DNA of 64,000 nt, from contig JAWPMT010000002.1 of NCBI GenBank assembly GCA_033344775.1, forward strand, positions 558,001 to 622,000, given 5' to 3'. Positions 36,492 through 45,905 of this stretch are shown here, piece after piece. The number at the start of each line of letters is the position of its first letter. The first letter of the stretch is position 1. A program made the position numbers and the translations under genes. The notes under the pieces are model-generated. The model worked only from the letters and a program-made list of their open reading frames with translations. It was not told the origin of the DNA and made no database searches. The DNA is from Cytophagales bacterium (GTDB lineage: Bacteria; Bacteroidota; Bacteroidia; Cytophagales; Cyclobacteriaceae).

Positions 36492-37382
36492 TTAACCTAG
36501 CAATAGAAAATTTCTAATGTCATCCTGTTGATTCAAGCCGAGCTTTTTCTTCAGGCGATTGATGTTCTTTTTGACAGAGAAATAAGCAATACCACTGGTG
36601 TTGGCAATTTCTTTGTTATTCAGGCCAATTCGAATGTAGGCACAAAGCTTGAGATCATTGATGGTGAGGGATTCATGTCTCGATTTGAGCTTGTTCAGAA
36701 ATTCAGGATGCACTTTTTCGAATTGCAGTACAAAGTGCTCCCAGTTATTCTCATTGCTCATCTGAGCTTTGATGCTTCTCTTAAGATCCTTAATGTGTGT
36801 CTTGCCCGTTTCCGGTGTTTGTCGATCCAGTTTATCAATCGTTTCCAATAGCATTTCAAAAACCCGATTCCTTTCGTGGGCTTTCATCACAAAGGAGGAG
36901 AGTTCTCGTTCTTTGAGGTCTACTTGCTGTTGCAGGTAATCTTTTTCCTTTTCCAACAGATGCCTGATCTCATTATGCGCACGTGTTAGCCGAAGGGCGC
37001 TGCTGACACGAGCGAGCAATTCGATATGATTGTAAGGTTTTCGGACAAAGTCCACTGCTCCAGATTCCAGTGCCAATTGCAGGTTTTCGGGACTAGTCAT
37101 GACACCCGTAGCAATAATGACTGGAATTTCTCGGGTGAGGGGGTCCTGAGAGATTTCTCTGGTCGCTTCTATACCATTTTTCACAGGCATGTCCCAATCC
37201 ATGATGATCAGATCGGGCAATTCCTTCCTTGCAATGTCGATGGCCAACTGTCCATTGGAGGCGTATAGAATTTCGACGTGATCCGCAGAAAAGAAATTGA
37301 GAATAACATTGAGGTTTTTGGGACTGTCATCAGCCACCAAAAGCTTTCCGTGAATAGTATGTTCCTGATCCGTTACAACCAT
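36492..37382 (-). CDS. Response regulator with coiled coil and LuxR-like helix-turn-helix
   Basis: The protein has 296 residues. A receiver domain covers about 12-130 (LLVADDSPKN, phosphoacceptor Asp in LIIMDWDMPVKNG at about 61, Lys in VRKPY at about 114). A long heptad-like coiled coil follows at about 135-200. The C-terminal LuxR-type helix-turn-helix has LTINDLKLCAYIRIGLNNKE and AYFSVKKNINRLKKKLGL. It is not beside a kinase gene, so its partner must be elsewhere; a hybrid or TPR kinase is typical for this class in Bacteroidota. Confidence 0.88.
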   Translation of the reverse strand: MVVTDQEHTIHGKLLVADDSPKNLNVILNFFSADHVEILYASNGQLAIDIARKELPDLIIMDWDMPVKNGIEATREISQDPLTREIPVIIATGVMTSPENLQLALESGAVDFVRKPYNHIELLARVSSALRLTRAHNEIRHLLEKEKDYLQQQVDLKERELSSFVMKAHERNRVFEMLLETIDKLDRQTPETGKTHIKDLKRSIKAQMSNENNWEHFVLQFEKVHPEFLNKLKSRHESLTINDLKLCAYIRIGLNNKEIANTSGIAYFSVKKNINRLKKKLGLNQQDDIRNFLLLG

Positions 37383-37635
37383 CTATCCAATATTTCAGGG
37401 TCTGAAATTGAAAATAGGGTAAACTGACAGTTCACCAAAAGTATCCATCGTGCTAGTAGAAAAGGATGACCGATAAGAGGTATCGGATCAAAAGTATGGA
37501 AATTATCATACACGGGTTGGCGGTAAGCAATCATTTCTATCAGGCAATTTCTCTTTTTTCGGATATTTTGACGAAACGGTTGCCTCTTCATTTAATATTT
37601 ATCGATATTTCCAGTCAGCAAACGAACACAGTTTT

Positions 37636-39600
37636 ATGGAAAGTAGATGGAATGATGACGAAGCAAGCAATTGCCATGGAGACCCTTTGAAATTACGGGT
37701 TTATACATCCAGGTTGCTGGGTTTAGATGAAGACCTGGTCATGCACGGTGGAGGCAACACTTCAGTCAAGATCACAGACACCAATCTGTTTGAAGAAGAG
37801 GAAGAAATCCTCTATGTAAAAGGCAGTGGATGGGACCTTGCCACCATTGAGGCAGAGGGATTTGCGCCGGTTAAGATGGAGATGCTGCTAAAAATGGCCA
37901 ACCTGGAAAGCATGTCAGATCTTGATATGGTGAAATATCAGCGAATGGCCATGACCAATCCTGCAGCTCCAAATCCATCGGTGGAAGCAATTCTGCATGC
38001 AATTATTCCTTTCAGGTTTGTAGATCATACGCATGCCGATGCCGTAGTGACCATCACCAATACCCCGGGAGGGGAGCAGAAGATCAAGGAGATATACGGT
38101 GACAGGGTGCTGATTATTCCTTACGTGATGCCGGGATTTATCCTGGCGAGTAAGATCTTCGAGATGACCAAAGGTCTCGATTGGAGTTCCATTGATGGCA
38201 TGATCTTACTGAATCATGGCGTTTTTACCTTTCATGATGACGCGAAGGCTAGCTATGAACAAATGATCAGGCTGGTTTCCGAAGCGGAAAGCTATCTGGA
38301 TGAACAGGCACCTGAATTTTTATCAGGAGAAGAAGGAAAGATCAACTCATTGGAGGTTGCAAAAGTAAGGAGGAGTGTTTCTGAGGTTTGGGGACAACCT
38401 GTATTAGCCGAATCTGATCTATCGGAAGCGACAACCGCCTTTAGTGGCTTATCTAGTGTCAGTGAAATAGCTAACCGTGGACCAATAACTCCCGACCACA
38501 TCATTCGGACCAAACAACATCCGGTTGTGTTAGAGAATGACCCGGAAAAGAGCATTAATGATTTCGCTGCGAATTACAGGAGTTACTTTGAGCTACATGC
38601 CGATGGAGAAACCTTACTGGATCAAGCCCCTCGCTGGGCAATAATACCGGGTTCAGGATCACTACTCTTTGGCCCTTCCGTAAAACATACCAAAATCATC
38701 AAAGACATAGCTTCGCATACGCAGCGAGCAATATACCGGGCGGAGCAACTTGGTGGCTGGCAGCCATTACCTCCATCAGACTTGTTTGAAATGGAGTATT
38801 GGAGCCTTGAACAAGCCAAGTTGAAAAAGGCCGGAACCCCTAAGGCCTTTCAGGGGAGAGTGGCGTTGGTAACAGGGGCAGCTAGCGGTATAGGCAAGGC
38901 TTGCGTGGAGTATTTGGTTGCTAATGGCGCAGTTGTTGGCGCCATGGACATTAGTCCGGAAGTTGAACAGGCTTTTTCTGCAACTGAAGTGTTACCGTTG
39001 GTAGCAGATGTGACGAACCCGGAACAAGTTCAACAGGCTTTGGATGCGATCATTACTAGATATGGAGGACTGGATATGTTGGTGAGTAATGCTGGTATAT
39101 TCCCTACCAGTGCAAAAATTGCTGAGATGATTGCGGAAACCTGGCAACGGAGCATGGATATCAACCTGACCAGTCATCAGCAACTGATCCAGTATTGTGT
39201 CCCTTACCTTGAATTAGGATTTAATCCCGCTATTGTGATCGTTGGTTCCAAAAATGTCCCTGCACCAGGGCCAGGTGCGGCCGCATATTCCGTGGCAAAA
39301 GCTGGCCTTACCCAATTGAGTAGGGTAGCCGCGCTGGAGCTAGGAGGAAAAGGTATTCGAGTGAATGTAGTACATCCTAATGCGGTTTACGATACTGCCA
39401 TCTGGACCGAGGAAGTGCTGCAGGCACGTGCAGCCTACTACGGGCTAACTATTGAGGAATACAAAACAAATAATGTCTTACAATCTGAAGTGACATCTAA
39501 GGATGTGGCCCGCCTGGTAACTGAAATGCTTGGTGAAACTTTTGCCAAAATCACTGGAGCTCAGGTGCCAATCGATGGAGGAAATGAGCGGGTGATTTGA
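37636..39600 (+). CDS. Bifunctional class II aldolase / short-chain dehydrogenase
   Basis: The protein has 654 residues. The N-terminal class II aldolase/adducin domain (about 15-400) carries GGGNTSVK, KGSGWDLA and the metal-binding HTHADAV at about 134. The C-terminal SDR domain (about 410-654) has the NAD-binding TGAASGIGKA motif, NAGIF and the catalytic YSVAK. The layout matches the RhaD/YuxG type that cleaves a ketose-1-phosphate such as rhamnulose-1-phosphate to dihydroxyacetone phosphate and an aldehyde, which is then oxidised. No rhamnose isomerase or kinase lies nearby, so the sugar is not certain. It is a single gene. Confidence 0.9.
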   Translation: MESRWNDDEASNCHGDPLKLRVYTSRLLGLDEDLVMHGGGNTSVKITDTNLFEEEEEILYVKGSGWDLATIEAEGFAPVKMEMLLKMANLESMSDLDMVKYQRMAMTNPAAPNPSVEAILHAIIPFRFVDHTHADAVVTITNTPGGEQKIKEIYGDRVLIIPYVMPGFILASKIFEMTKGLDWSSIDGMILLNHGVFTFHDDAKASYEQMIRLVSEAESYLDEQAPEFLSGEEGKINSLEVAKVRRSVSEVWGQPVLAESDLSEATTAFSGLSSVSEIANRGPITPDHIIRTKQHPVVLENDPEKSINDFAANYRSYFELHADGETLLDQAPRWAIIPGSGSLLFGPSVKHTKIIKDIASHTQRAIYRAEQLGGWQPLPPSDLFEMEYWSLEQAKLKKAGTPKAFQGRVALVTGAASGIGKACVEYLVANGAVVGAMDISPEVEQAFSATEVLPLVADVTNPEQVQQALDAIITRYGGLDMLVSNAGIFPTSAKIAEMIAETWQRSMDINLTSHQQLIQYCVPYLELGFNPAIVIVGSKNVPAPGPGAAAYSVAKAGLTQLSRVAALELGGKGIRVNVVHPNAVYDTAIWTEEVLQARAAYYGLTIEEYKTNNVLQSEVTSKDVARLVTEMLGETFAKITGAQVPIDGGNERVI

Positions 39601-39620
39601 TGATTAATGTGAATCTCGAT

Positions 39621-39836
39621 TTAGTTATCTAAGTTCAATTCGTCTTCAAGAGGTTCTCGAAAATCATGAAATAGAGCACCTCCAATCATGGATAATCCCA
39701 AAACGATTGCAGAGAACCACTCGTTAAATTCACTTTGGGTAACAGCGAGAATGATTCCGGCAATGATACTCAATGATCCGATAGCGATTACTGTAAAACG
39801 GACTGGGTTTTTGTCTTTCATAATGTGTTTAATCAT
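39621..39836 (-). CDS. Small two-helix membrane protein, unknown
   Basis: The product is 71 residues with two transmembrane segments (FTVIAIGSLSIIAGIILAV and WFSAIVLGLSMIGGALF) and an acidic tail (EPLEDELNLDN). An internal ATG at 39821 is an equally good start. It converges with the aldolase gene, 20 bases apart. I recognise no family. Confidence 0.55.
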   Translation of the reverse strand: MIKHIMKDKNPVRFTVIAIGSLSIIAGIILAVTQSEFNEWFSAIVLGLSMIGGALFHDFREPLEDELNLDN

Positions 39837-39899
39837 TTCCTTATTAGTATCAAATTCGAATTGAATATTACAAGGCTCGAAAAATTTTGATTTTTATTA

Positions 39900-39928
39900 T
39901 TTGCTTTCTTGCCTGAAGGACAAATTTG
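39900..39928 (+). promoter_or_regulatory. Promoter very close to the SGNH hydrolase start
   Basis: TTTG (39900-39903) and CAAATTTG (39921-39928) are separated by 17 bases, close to the TTTG/TAnnTTTG pair. The -7 element ends 6 bases before the ATG at 39935, so the transcript would have almost no leader. Confidence 0.5.
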
Positions 39929-39934
39929 CGTCTG

Positions 39935-41008
39935 ATGAAAGAAAAGGTATTTGCAGCGATTACGATCTGTATCGGCATTATTCTGGCCCTGGGTATTGCT
40001 GAATTAGGCCTGCGTCTGTTTTGGGATCATCCTGGCTTTTATGGGACACATGTCCATGAGAGGCATCCTTATTATCACCATCGACCTATTCCCGGCATTC
40101 AGGCGACCATTGCTGAAAGCGAATTCCGACACACAGCCAACCATACATTGCAGGGTTTAAGGGGTAATCAGGAGTTTGCTACTCCTAAGCCAGATTCCGT
40201 TCGGAGGATCCTGTTTCTAGGCGATTCTTTTACTTACGGAATGGGAGTGGCAGATCAAGAGACATTTGTTCATCAAGTGGCTACTCGTTTTTCTGATGAT
40301 GAAGTAGCCAATACCGGAGCAGCGGCCTACGATACCAGAAATGAGTTGGCGGTCTTTGATAAGTTTGGAGCTGCCTTTCAACCAGACCTCACCATTCTCT
40401 GCTTTTTTTGGAATGACCTGGAAGGCAACTTGGGGAATGCCATTCCTGATTATGGATTTGATGCAGAAGGGAATTGCGTTCGGAAGGATGAATTGGATTG
40501 GGATGAAAATCCCATGTCAATTGCTGAAAAGGGAGAACTGAAACCAGTTGCTACAGGGTGGAGGCTAAAAGTAGCGATTGATGAAGGACTTAGAGGCTTG
40601 AGATACCGCTTCTTCGGCATTAGAAAGCGCTTTATTCGAACAGAAGAGCAAAAGCAAAAAGCATTGGACATTACAGCTGAGTTATTTGATGTGATGAGGT
40701 GTCAGGCTGAACAGATCGGGACCGAACTGGCAGTGTTAGTAATCCCGGACCAAAGTCAAATCGATCCTGAGGATTGGGTCAAGAACATCAATCCATTGAA
40801 TTATGAAGTGCAAGATTTTCTAAAAGCCTATTGCGCCAGGCATGGAATTCCATTAATCGATCCCAGGTCACAAATGATTGCTTCTTTTCAAGAAAATCAG
40901 GTTCGCCAATATTACTATTACGACAGACATCTTACCGCGGAAGGACACAGGGTCATTGGGGAAGTGCTGAATGAATTTCTGAAAGCAAGGAAGCAGAACA
41001 AGTATTGA
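39935..41008 (+). CDS. SGNH/GDSL-family hydrolase, membrane-anchored
   Basis: The protein has 357 residues with an N-terminal membrane anchor (VFAAITICIGIILALGIAELGL). The SGNH hydrolase fold shows block I FLGDSFTYGMG with the catalytic Ser at about 97, a later block NDLEG (Asn), and the Asp-His pair in YDRHLTAEGHR near 337. The family includes esterases and acyl- or acetyl-transfer enzymes acting on polysaccharides. The start is the ATG at 39935; a TTG three codons upstream falls within the promoter. The alpha/beta hydrolase gene follows after 3 bases. Confidence 0.85.
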   Translation: MKEKVFAAITICIGIILALGIAELGLRLFWDHPGFYGTHVHERHPYYHHRPIPGIQATIAESEFRHTANHTLQGLRGNQEFATPKPDSVRRILFLGDSFTYGMGVADQETFVHQVATRFSDDEVANTGAAAYDTRNELAVFDKFGAAFQPDLTILCFFWNDLEGNLGNAIPDYGFDAEGNCVRKDELDWDENPMSIAEKGELKPVATGWRLKVAIDEGLRGLRYRFFGIRKRFIRTEEQKQKALDITAELFDVMRCQAEQIGTELAVLVIPDQSQIDPEDWVKNINPLNYEVQDFLKAYCARHGIPLIDPRSQMIASFQENQVRQYYYYDRHLTAEGHRVIGEVLNEFLKARKQNKY

Positions 41009-41011
41009 ATC

Positions 41012-41677
41012 ATGTCCAGGCTGTCCATCTTTTGCTTGCCCGGACTTGGACTTTCAACCAGGATTTTTGATCAGCTAGCTATTGAATTCGGAGAGCTGAT
41101 CATGCTTGACTGGATAGAACCTAAAGGGTGGGAATCAATCAAGGAATATGCGTTTCGGTTGAGTGAGCCTTTGTTAGACGCGGAGGGTGAGATCGTCCTG
41201 ATCGGGCACTCTTTCGGAGGAGTACTGGCTCAGGAAATTTCCAGGCTTAGACCGGTCAAACAGATCATATTGATCTCTAGTATGATGCGTCATCATGAAA
41301 TCCCAGTAAGGTTGAAGTTGCTCGGACAATATGGCCTTCATCGATTGATCACCAGGCAAATAATCTTGTTGACTTTTCCGTTTTGGGCCAGGACGCATAG
41401 CTATAGAACGCCTGAACTGAGACAAGTTTTTCGAGCATCAGTTCGAAGTTTGTCCTCGCATTATTTCAGATGGGCCTTGTATCATATCTCAACCTGGAAG
41501 GATATCGATCTTTTGGAAATACCCGTTTTTAGGATTCATGGGGACAAGGATGTTACATTCGAGATCCAAAAAATCCAGCATGTAGACCATCTGGTAAAAG
41601 GAGGCGACCACAACATGGTTTATTTGAAAGGAAAGGAGATTTTAGAAGTGATTAACCAGTTGTTAGTTAAAGTATAA
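41012..41677 (+). CDS. Alpha/beta hydrolase
   Basis: The product is a 221-residue cytoplasmic-type alpha/beta hydrolase with the oxyanion motif LPGLGLSTRIFD near the N-terminus. The nucleophile elbow GHSFGG has Ser at about 67, the acid lies in RIHGDKDVTF and the His in GGDHNMVY near the C-terminus. The lid region is short. It is coupled to the SGNH hydrolase gene upstream, suggesting successive steps of ester handling. The substrate is unknown. Confidence 0.85.
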   Translation: MSRLSIFCLPGLGLSTRIFDQLAIEFGELIMLDWIEPKGWESIKEYAFRLSEPLLDAEGEIVLIGHSFGGVLAQEISRLRPVKQIILISSMMRHHEIPVRLKLLGQYGLHRLITRQIILLTFPFWARTHSYRTPELRQVFRASVRSLSSHYFRWALYHISTWKDIDLLEIPVFRIHGDKDVTFEIQKIQHVDHLVKGGDHNMVYLKGKEILEVINQLLVKV

Positions 41678-41787
41678 CCCAGGTGCACATTCCATATTTA
41701 GATGGATTGTGTACTATTCGAGAAAATCGGTAAATGGCTTAAGCTATAAACTGCTTAAATTCGATTGCTATACCTTAACCTATTTCG

Positions 41788-44700
41788 ATGAACAACAGCC
41801 AACCCATTTCTACTCTTTTGCTAGCATTGATCGGTTTGATTTTTTCACAGTGCAGTACTCCCCTGGAATTGGAAAAAGGAGAACGGATCGCATTGATTGG
41901 TAATAACCTCGGTGCACGCTTGATGCTGTATGGTCACTTTGAGACGAGTATGCACCTGGCTTATCCTGATCAGCAGTTGTACATTCGGAATTTTTGTGAT
42001 GCTGGTGATACGCCAGGGTTTAGAGCTCATTCTGGCAGAAATACCCCCTGGGCTTTCGAAGGAGCCGAACAATTTCAAACGGAATTAGCGCAACCATCAG
42101 GAAGTGAAGGTCATTTCGAATACCCGGACCAGTGGTTGACACGTCATAAGATCAATCGTATCATCGCTTTCTTTGGCTATAATGAGTCATTTGAGGGAGT
42201 AGAAGGTTTACAAGCTTTCAAGGACGAACTCGACGCCTTTATCAAACACACCCTGGCGCAGCAATACAATGGTACAACCGCTCCGAAGCTGACAATCGTA
42301 TCTCCCATTGCGTTCGAGAACTTATCCGATCAATTTGATTTGCCGGATGGAATTATGGAGAATGCAAGACTTTCCTTGTATACAAAGGTCATGAAGGAAG
42401 TTTGTGCGACAAATCATGTCCAGTTTGTGGATGCTTTTGAGGTTAGCGAACGCTGGATGGCGGGAAATGACGCTTTGACACAAGATGGCTTTCAATTGAA
42501 TGAACTAGGAAGTGAGCAGTTCAGTCAGTTCCTAATTGAGGCAATATTCAATAAAGAAGTACCACTAAGCACCAATGAAGAGTTGGTGCGAGAGGCTGTA
42601 CTTGAAAAGAACTGGTTTTGGCACAATGACTATAAAATTCCCAATGGGGTCCATGTTTTTGGTCGGAGATATGATCCTTTTGGACCTGATAACTACCCAT
42701 ATGAATTGGAGAAGATCCGTCAAATGACGGCCAATCGGGATACCGCAATTTGGAAGGCAGTCAAAGGAGAGCCAATGGACCTTACTACAGCTGATGCTAA
42801 AACGAGGACCTTACCAGAGGTAGAAACCAATTACATTGAAGGAGATTATGGTCGTGGAAAATCCCGTTACCACTATGGGGACGAGGCCCTTGCCAGTTTT
42901 AAAATGGCGCCGGGATATGAAGTGTCTTTATTTGCTTCCGAGCAGGAATTTCCCGATCTGGCCAATCCAGTCCAGATGTCTTTCGATGATAAGGGCAGAT
43001 TATGGGTTGGGGTGATGCCGTCTTATCCGCATTATAAACCCGGCGATTCCAAACCAAATGACAAGCTGATCATTCTGGAAGACACAGATGGAGATTACAT
43101 AGCTGATAAACAAACTACGTTCGCTGAAGGACTTCATTTGACCATTGGTTTTGAGTTTGCTCCGGAAGGTGTCTATGTGTCTCAGGGGACCCATTTCAAA
43201 TTGTTGATCGATGAAGATGGTGATGATCGCGCCGATAGGGAAGAGGTCGTCCTGAGTGGATTTGATGACCATGATACCCATCACGCCATCAGTGCCTTTA
43301 GCGCTGATCCTTCCGGCGCCATCTACATGGCGGAAGGGGTGTTTCTACATACCAACGTAGAAACCGCTTATGGTCCGGTTCGTGCGACCAATGGTGGCTT
43401 CTACCGCTACAGCCCTCAACGCCATCACCTGGAAAGAACAGCGCAGCTACCCATTCCAAATCCCTGGGGGATTGCTTTTGATGAGTGGGGCCAGAATTTC
43501 TTCCTGGATACATCCGGACCAGCTTTACGGTGGATGCAGCAGGGATCTGTCAATCCGCGATATGGTGTAGCAACTACCAATCCCAAACAATTGATCGAGG
43601 AGGCGCATTTGGTTCGACCCACATCGGGTTTGGAGTTTATTTCCAGTGGGCATTTTCCTGATGAGGTTCAGGGTGATATCATTCTGAATAATACGATCGG
43701 CTACCTGGGAATAAAACAGCATGCGGTTGCCGATGATGGCACCGGATATCAACTCAAATACCGTCAGGATCTCATTTCTTCTTCTGACAAGAATTTCCGT
43801 CCTGTAGACCTGGAATTTGCTCCTGATGGATCGCTATACCTGTTGGATTGGCACAATGTACTCATTGGCCACATGCAGCACAATGCTCGGGATCCCTTGA
43901 GAGATCATGTGCACGGAAGGGTCTATCGGATTACTTATCCTTCCCGGCCTTTGGTTACCCCTGCTAAAGTAGAAGAGGCCTCAATTACGGAATTACTAGA
44001 TCAGCTCAAGTTACCGGAATACCGTTCTCGCTATCGGGTAAGAAGGGCCTTACGTGCACAAGAACCGAAACTGGTCTTAGCGGCATTGAATAAATGGGCT
44101 GACGCGTTGGATCAATCTGATTCACGATATGAACACCACTTGCTTGAAGCCTTGTGGGTTTCCTGGGGTCTGAATAAAGTGGATGTAGATCTGTTGGATC
44201 AGCTACTGCAAGCGGCAGATTACCGTGCCAGAGCTGCTGCAGTACGTGTATTGAGGTACAGTCATCATCAGATTCCGAATGCATTGGATTGGATGAAGCG
44301 AGCCGCTATTGATGAGCATGGAAGGGTTCGGCTTGAAGCAATCATCGCAGCTTCCTGGATGGATAAAGAGGAGGGATTAGCAGTGTTGGAAGCTGCATCT
44401 ACTCAGGCACTGGACCAATGGAGTTCTGTTCCATTCCTTACCGCTCAGGCGCATTTGAATGACGAAAAGCTAGACCTGGGTGTCAAAGAGAAGGTTGAAA
44501 ATCCTTTTTCAGGAGCACTGGCTGCTACCTGGGAGTTAGGCAAACAGGTTTATGAAAAGGATGGCTACTGTGGTACTTGCCATCAATATGATGGAAAGGG
44601 ACTTCCTGCTGCGGGATTTCCTCCATTGGCACAATCAGATTGGTTACAGGACAAGGATCGTTTGATCAAACTGACATTGAAGGGCTTATTAGGTCCAATT

Positions 44701-44907
44701 ACGGTGAATGATGTAGATTATCCAGGACAAGTTCCTATGACGCCATTCGAAGGCTTGCTAACCGATGAGGAAGCAGCGGCAGTCTTGACTTATGTGCGAA
44801 ACGCCTTTGGGAATGCGGAAGGTGAAATTACCAGTAAAGAAGTAGCCAGTGTTCGTAATGAAATCGCTGATAAGAAAGGGTATTATGCACCGGCGGAGTT
44901 GGAATAG
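41788..44907 (+). CDS. PVC-type heme-binding CxxCH lipoprotein with SGNH and propeller domains
   Basis: The protein has 1039 residues. The lipobox is LIGLIFSQC (Cys at about 22). An SGNH/GDSL-like domain (about 32-260) begins GERIALIGNNLGARLM, where the usual nucleophile motif is replaced by GNN, so it may not be a hydrolase. A membrane-bound-dehydrogenase-type beta-propeller follows at about 365-740 (FDDKGRLWVGVMPSYPHYKPG, LYLLDWHNVLIGHMQHNARDP). Helical HEAT-like repeats span about 750-910. The C-terminal cytochrome c domain has the heme site CGTCH at about 928. Such proteins, first described in Planctomycetes, are thought to oxidise sugars or polyols in the periplasm. Confidence 0.88.
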   Translation: MNNSQPISTLLLALIGLIFSQCSTPLELEKGERIALIGNNLGARLMLYGHFETSMHLAYPDQQLYIRNFCDAGDTPGFRAHSGRNTPWAFEGAEQFQTELAQPSGSEGHFEYPDQWLTRHKINRIIAFFGYNESFEGVEGLQAFKDELDAFIKHTLAQQYNGTTAPKLTIVSPIAFENLSDQFDLPDGIMENARLSLYTKVMKEVCATNHVQFVDAFEVSERWMAGNDALTQDGFQLNELGSEQFSQFLIEAIFNKEVPLSTNEELVREAVLEKNWFWHNDYKIPNGVHVFGRRYDPFGPDNYPYELEKIRQMTANRDTAIWKAVKGEPMDLTTADAKTRTLPEVETNYIEGDYGRGKSRYHYGDEALASFKMAPGYEVSLFASEQEFPDLANPVQMSFDDKGRLWVGVMPSYPHYKPGDSKPNDKLIILEDTDGDYIADKQTTFAEGLHLTIGFEFAPEGVYVSQGTHFKLLIDEDGDDRADREEVVLSGFDDHDTHHAISAFSADPSGAIYMAEGVFLHTNVETAYGPVRATNGGFYRYSPQRHHLERTAQLPIPNPWGIAFDEWGQNFFLDTSGPALRWMQQGSVNPRYGVATTNPKQLIEEAHLVRPTSGLEFISSGHFPDEVQGDIILNNTIGYLGIKQHAVADDGTGYQLKYRQDLISSSDKNFRPVDLEFAPDGSLYLLDWHNVLIGHMQHNARDPLRDHVHGRVYRITYPSRPLVTPAKVEEASITELLDQLKLPEYRSRYRVRRALRAQEPKLVLAALNKWADALDQSDSRYEHHLLEALWVSWGLNKVDVDLLDQLLQAADYRARAAAVRVLRYSHHQIPNALDWMKRAAIDEHGRVRLEAIIAASWMDKEEGLAVLEAASTQALDQWSSVPFLTAQAHLNDEKLDLGVKEKVENPFSGALAATWELGKQVYEKDGYCGTCHQYDGKGLPAAGFPPLAQSDWLQDKDRLIKLTLKGLLGPITVNDVDYPGQVPMTPFEGLLTDEEAAAVLTYVRNAFGNAEGEITSKEVASVRNEIADKKGYYAPAELE

Positions 44908-44996
44908 GATAGATATGTGTACCAATAAATGAATTTTTGATACGTATTTATGAGATATGGGTCTATGCGGTGCATATGTGAACTCATATTAGATCG

Positions 44997-45452
44997 TCAT
45001 GCATCCGGGAAGTAGACAAATGACTTCAGTACAATCTTCCATTGGCTATTGATCTTCTGTAATTCAAGCGTATCGATGTAATGTCCTTTTTTGGAGGGGA
45101 TCTTTACCATGGCAATGGCAAGTTGTGAGTCAATTACTTTCAGTTCCCCTATGGTATAATTGATGCCATAACCTTCCTGTTTTTTCATCCTTCCTATCAA
45201 CGCTTTGAGGGTCATGGAGTTGAGTCGCTCGGGGTTGGACTTTCTGTCCACCCAAAGTACCACACCGGCATTCAGGTCAAAGGCCTGAGATAATAGAACC
45301 GTATCTGCAGTTCGCCAACCGACAACATAGTTATCAATGACTTGTTGGATGGCCTCATCATCACTGGAAGATTGTGAAAAGACTGAAGTGGAATAGCAGC
45401 TTATTACAATGATGAAGAAAAAGGATCGGGTTATAATCGATGAAAGATTCAT
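44997..45452 (-). CDS. NTF2/lumazine-binding-like secreted protein
   Basis: The protein has 151 residues with a signal peptide (FFFIIVISCYSTSVFSQ). The mature domain has the cone-shaped NTF2-like pattern: an initial helix AIQQVIDNYVVGWRTAD, then strands including NYTIGELKVI, AIAMVKI and WKIVLKSFVYFP. It most resembles the putative lumazine-binding group of this fold. I chose the ATG at 45452 to give the signal peptide; a longer frame upstream overlaps the next gene. It lies 40 bases after the small membrane protein gene and may belong to the same transcript as the ebo genes. Confidence 0.7.
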   Translation of the reverse strand: MNLSSIITRSFFFIIVISCYSTSVFSQSSSDDEAIQQVIDNYVVGWRTADTVLLSQAFDLNAGVVLWVDRKSNPERLNSMTLKALIGRMKKQEGYGINYTIGELKVIDSQLAIAMVKIPSKKGHYIDTLELQKINSQWKIVLKSFVYFPDA

Positions 45453-45492
45453 ATTCCTTATACGACAATCATCAATAATTTGGTTTAAGGCC

Positions 45493-45891
45493 TTATGCTT
45501 TAATGCTTTTAGCCACTTTAAATTCAATCGTCGCCAAAACAGCAACGATTAGAATTTCTCCCAAAAAGTAAACCACATCCAACATGGAAAGTCGGCATAA
45601 TAGTCGCGCTACAATGAGTCCTGAAAATAGACAATACGCAAGGTTGGCTATGGCAATGATCCAGATCAGTAGTTTGGCCTTCCTCGGTTTTAAGAAAAAA
45701 TTGCAGAGTGAGTAGGTAGCAAATACCAAAGCAATGGTTCCCAGGTAATTCAGGATGTTGGCAGGCATGGTAAAGACTTCAGGTAGGTTCGGCAATACCA
45801 ATAACAAGGAAAGCGCGGTAATATTGGCTCCAATGCCATCAATCAGGAAGATGAAATGAGGATCTTGACTTACCCGCTCAATGAAAGACAT
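45493..45891 (-). CDS. Four-helix membrane protein next to eboF, unknown
   Basis: The product has 132 residues with four predicted transmembrane helices: IGANITALSLLLVLPNL, ILNYLGTIALVFATYSL, LLIWIIAIANLAYCLFSGLI and MLDVVYFLGEILIVAVLATI. It contains no catalytic motif that I recognise. It begins 14 bases after the eboF stop codon on the same strand, so it is very probably cotranscribed with the ebo cluster and could serve as a membrane partner (inference from position). Confidence 0.65.
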   Translation of the reverse strand: MSFIERVSQDPHFIFLIDGIGANITALSLLLVLPNLPEVFTMPANILNYLGTIALVFATYSLCNFFLKPRKAKLLIWIIAIANLAYCLFSGLIVARLLCRLSMLDVVYFLGEILIVAVLATIEFKVAKSIKA

Positions 45892-45905
45892 GCGCTGTTG
45901 ATTTT

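Noticed and set aside
37470-37486. CCGATA/TATCGG hairpin between the response regulator and aldolase genes
   Set aside because: A 6-bp stem without a T run; too weak to call as a terminator or operator.
37466-37690. 74-codon open frame before the aldolase gene
   Set aside because: It overlaps the start of the aldolase gene in another frame and shows no protein-like conservation pattern.
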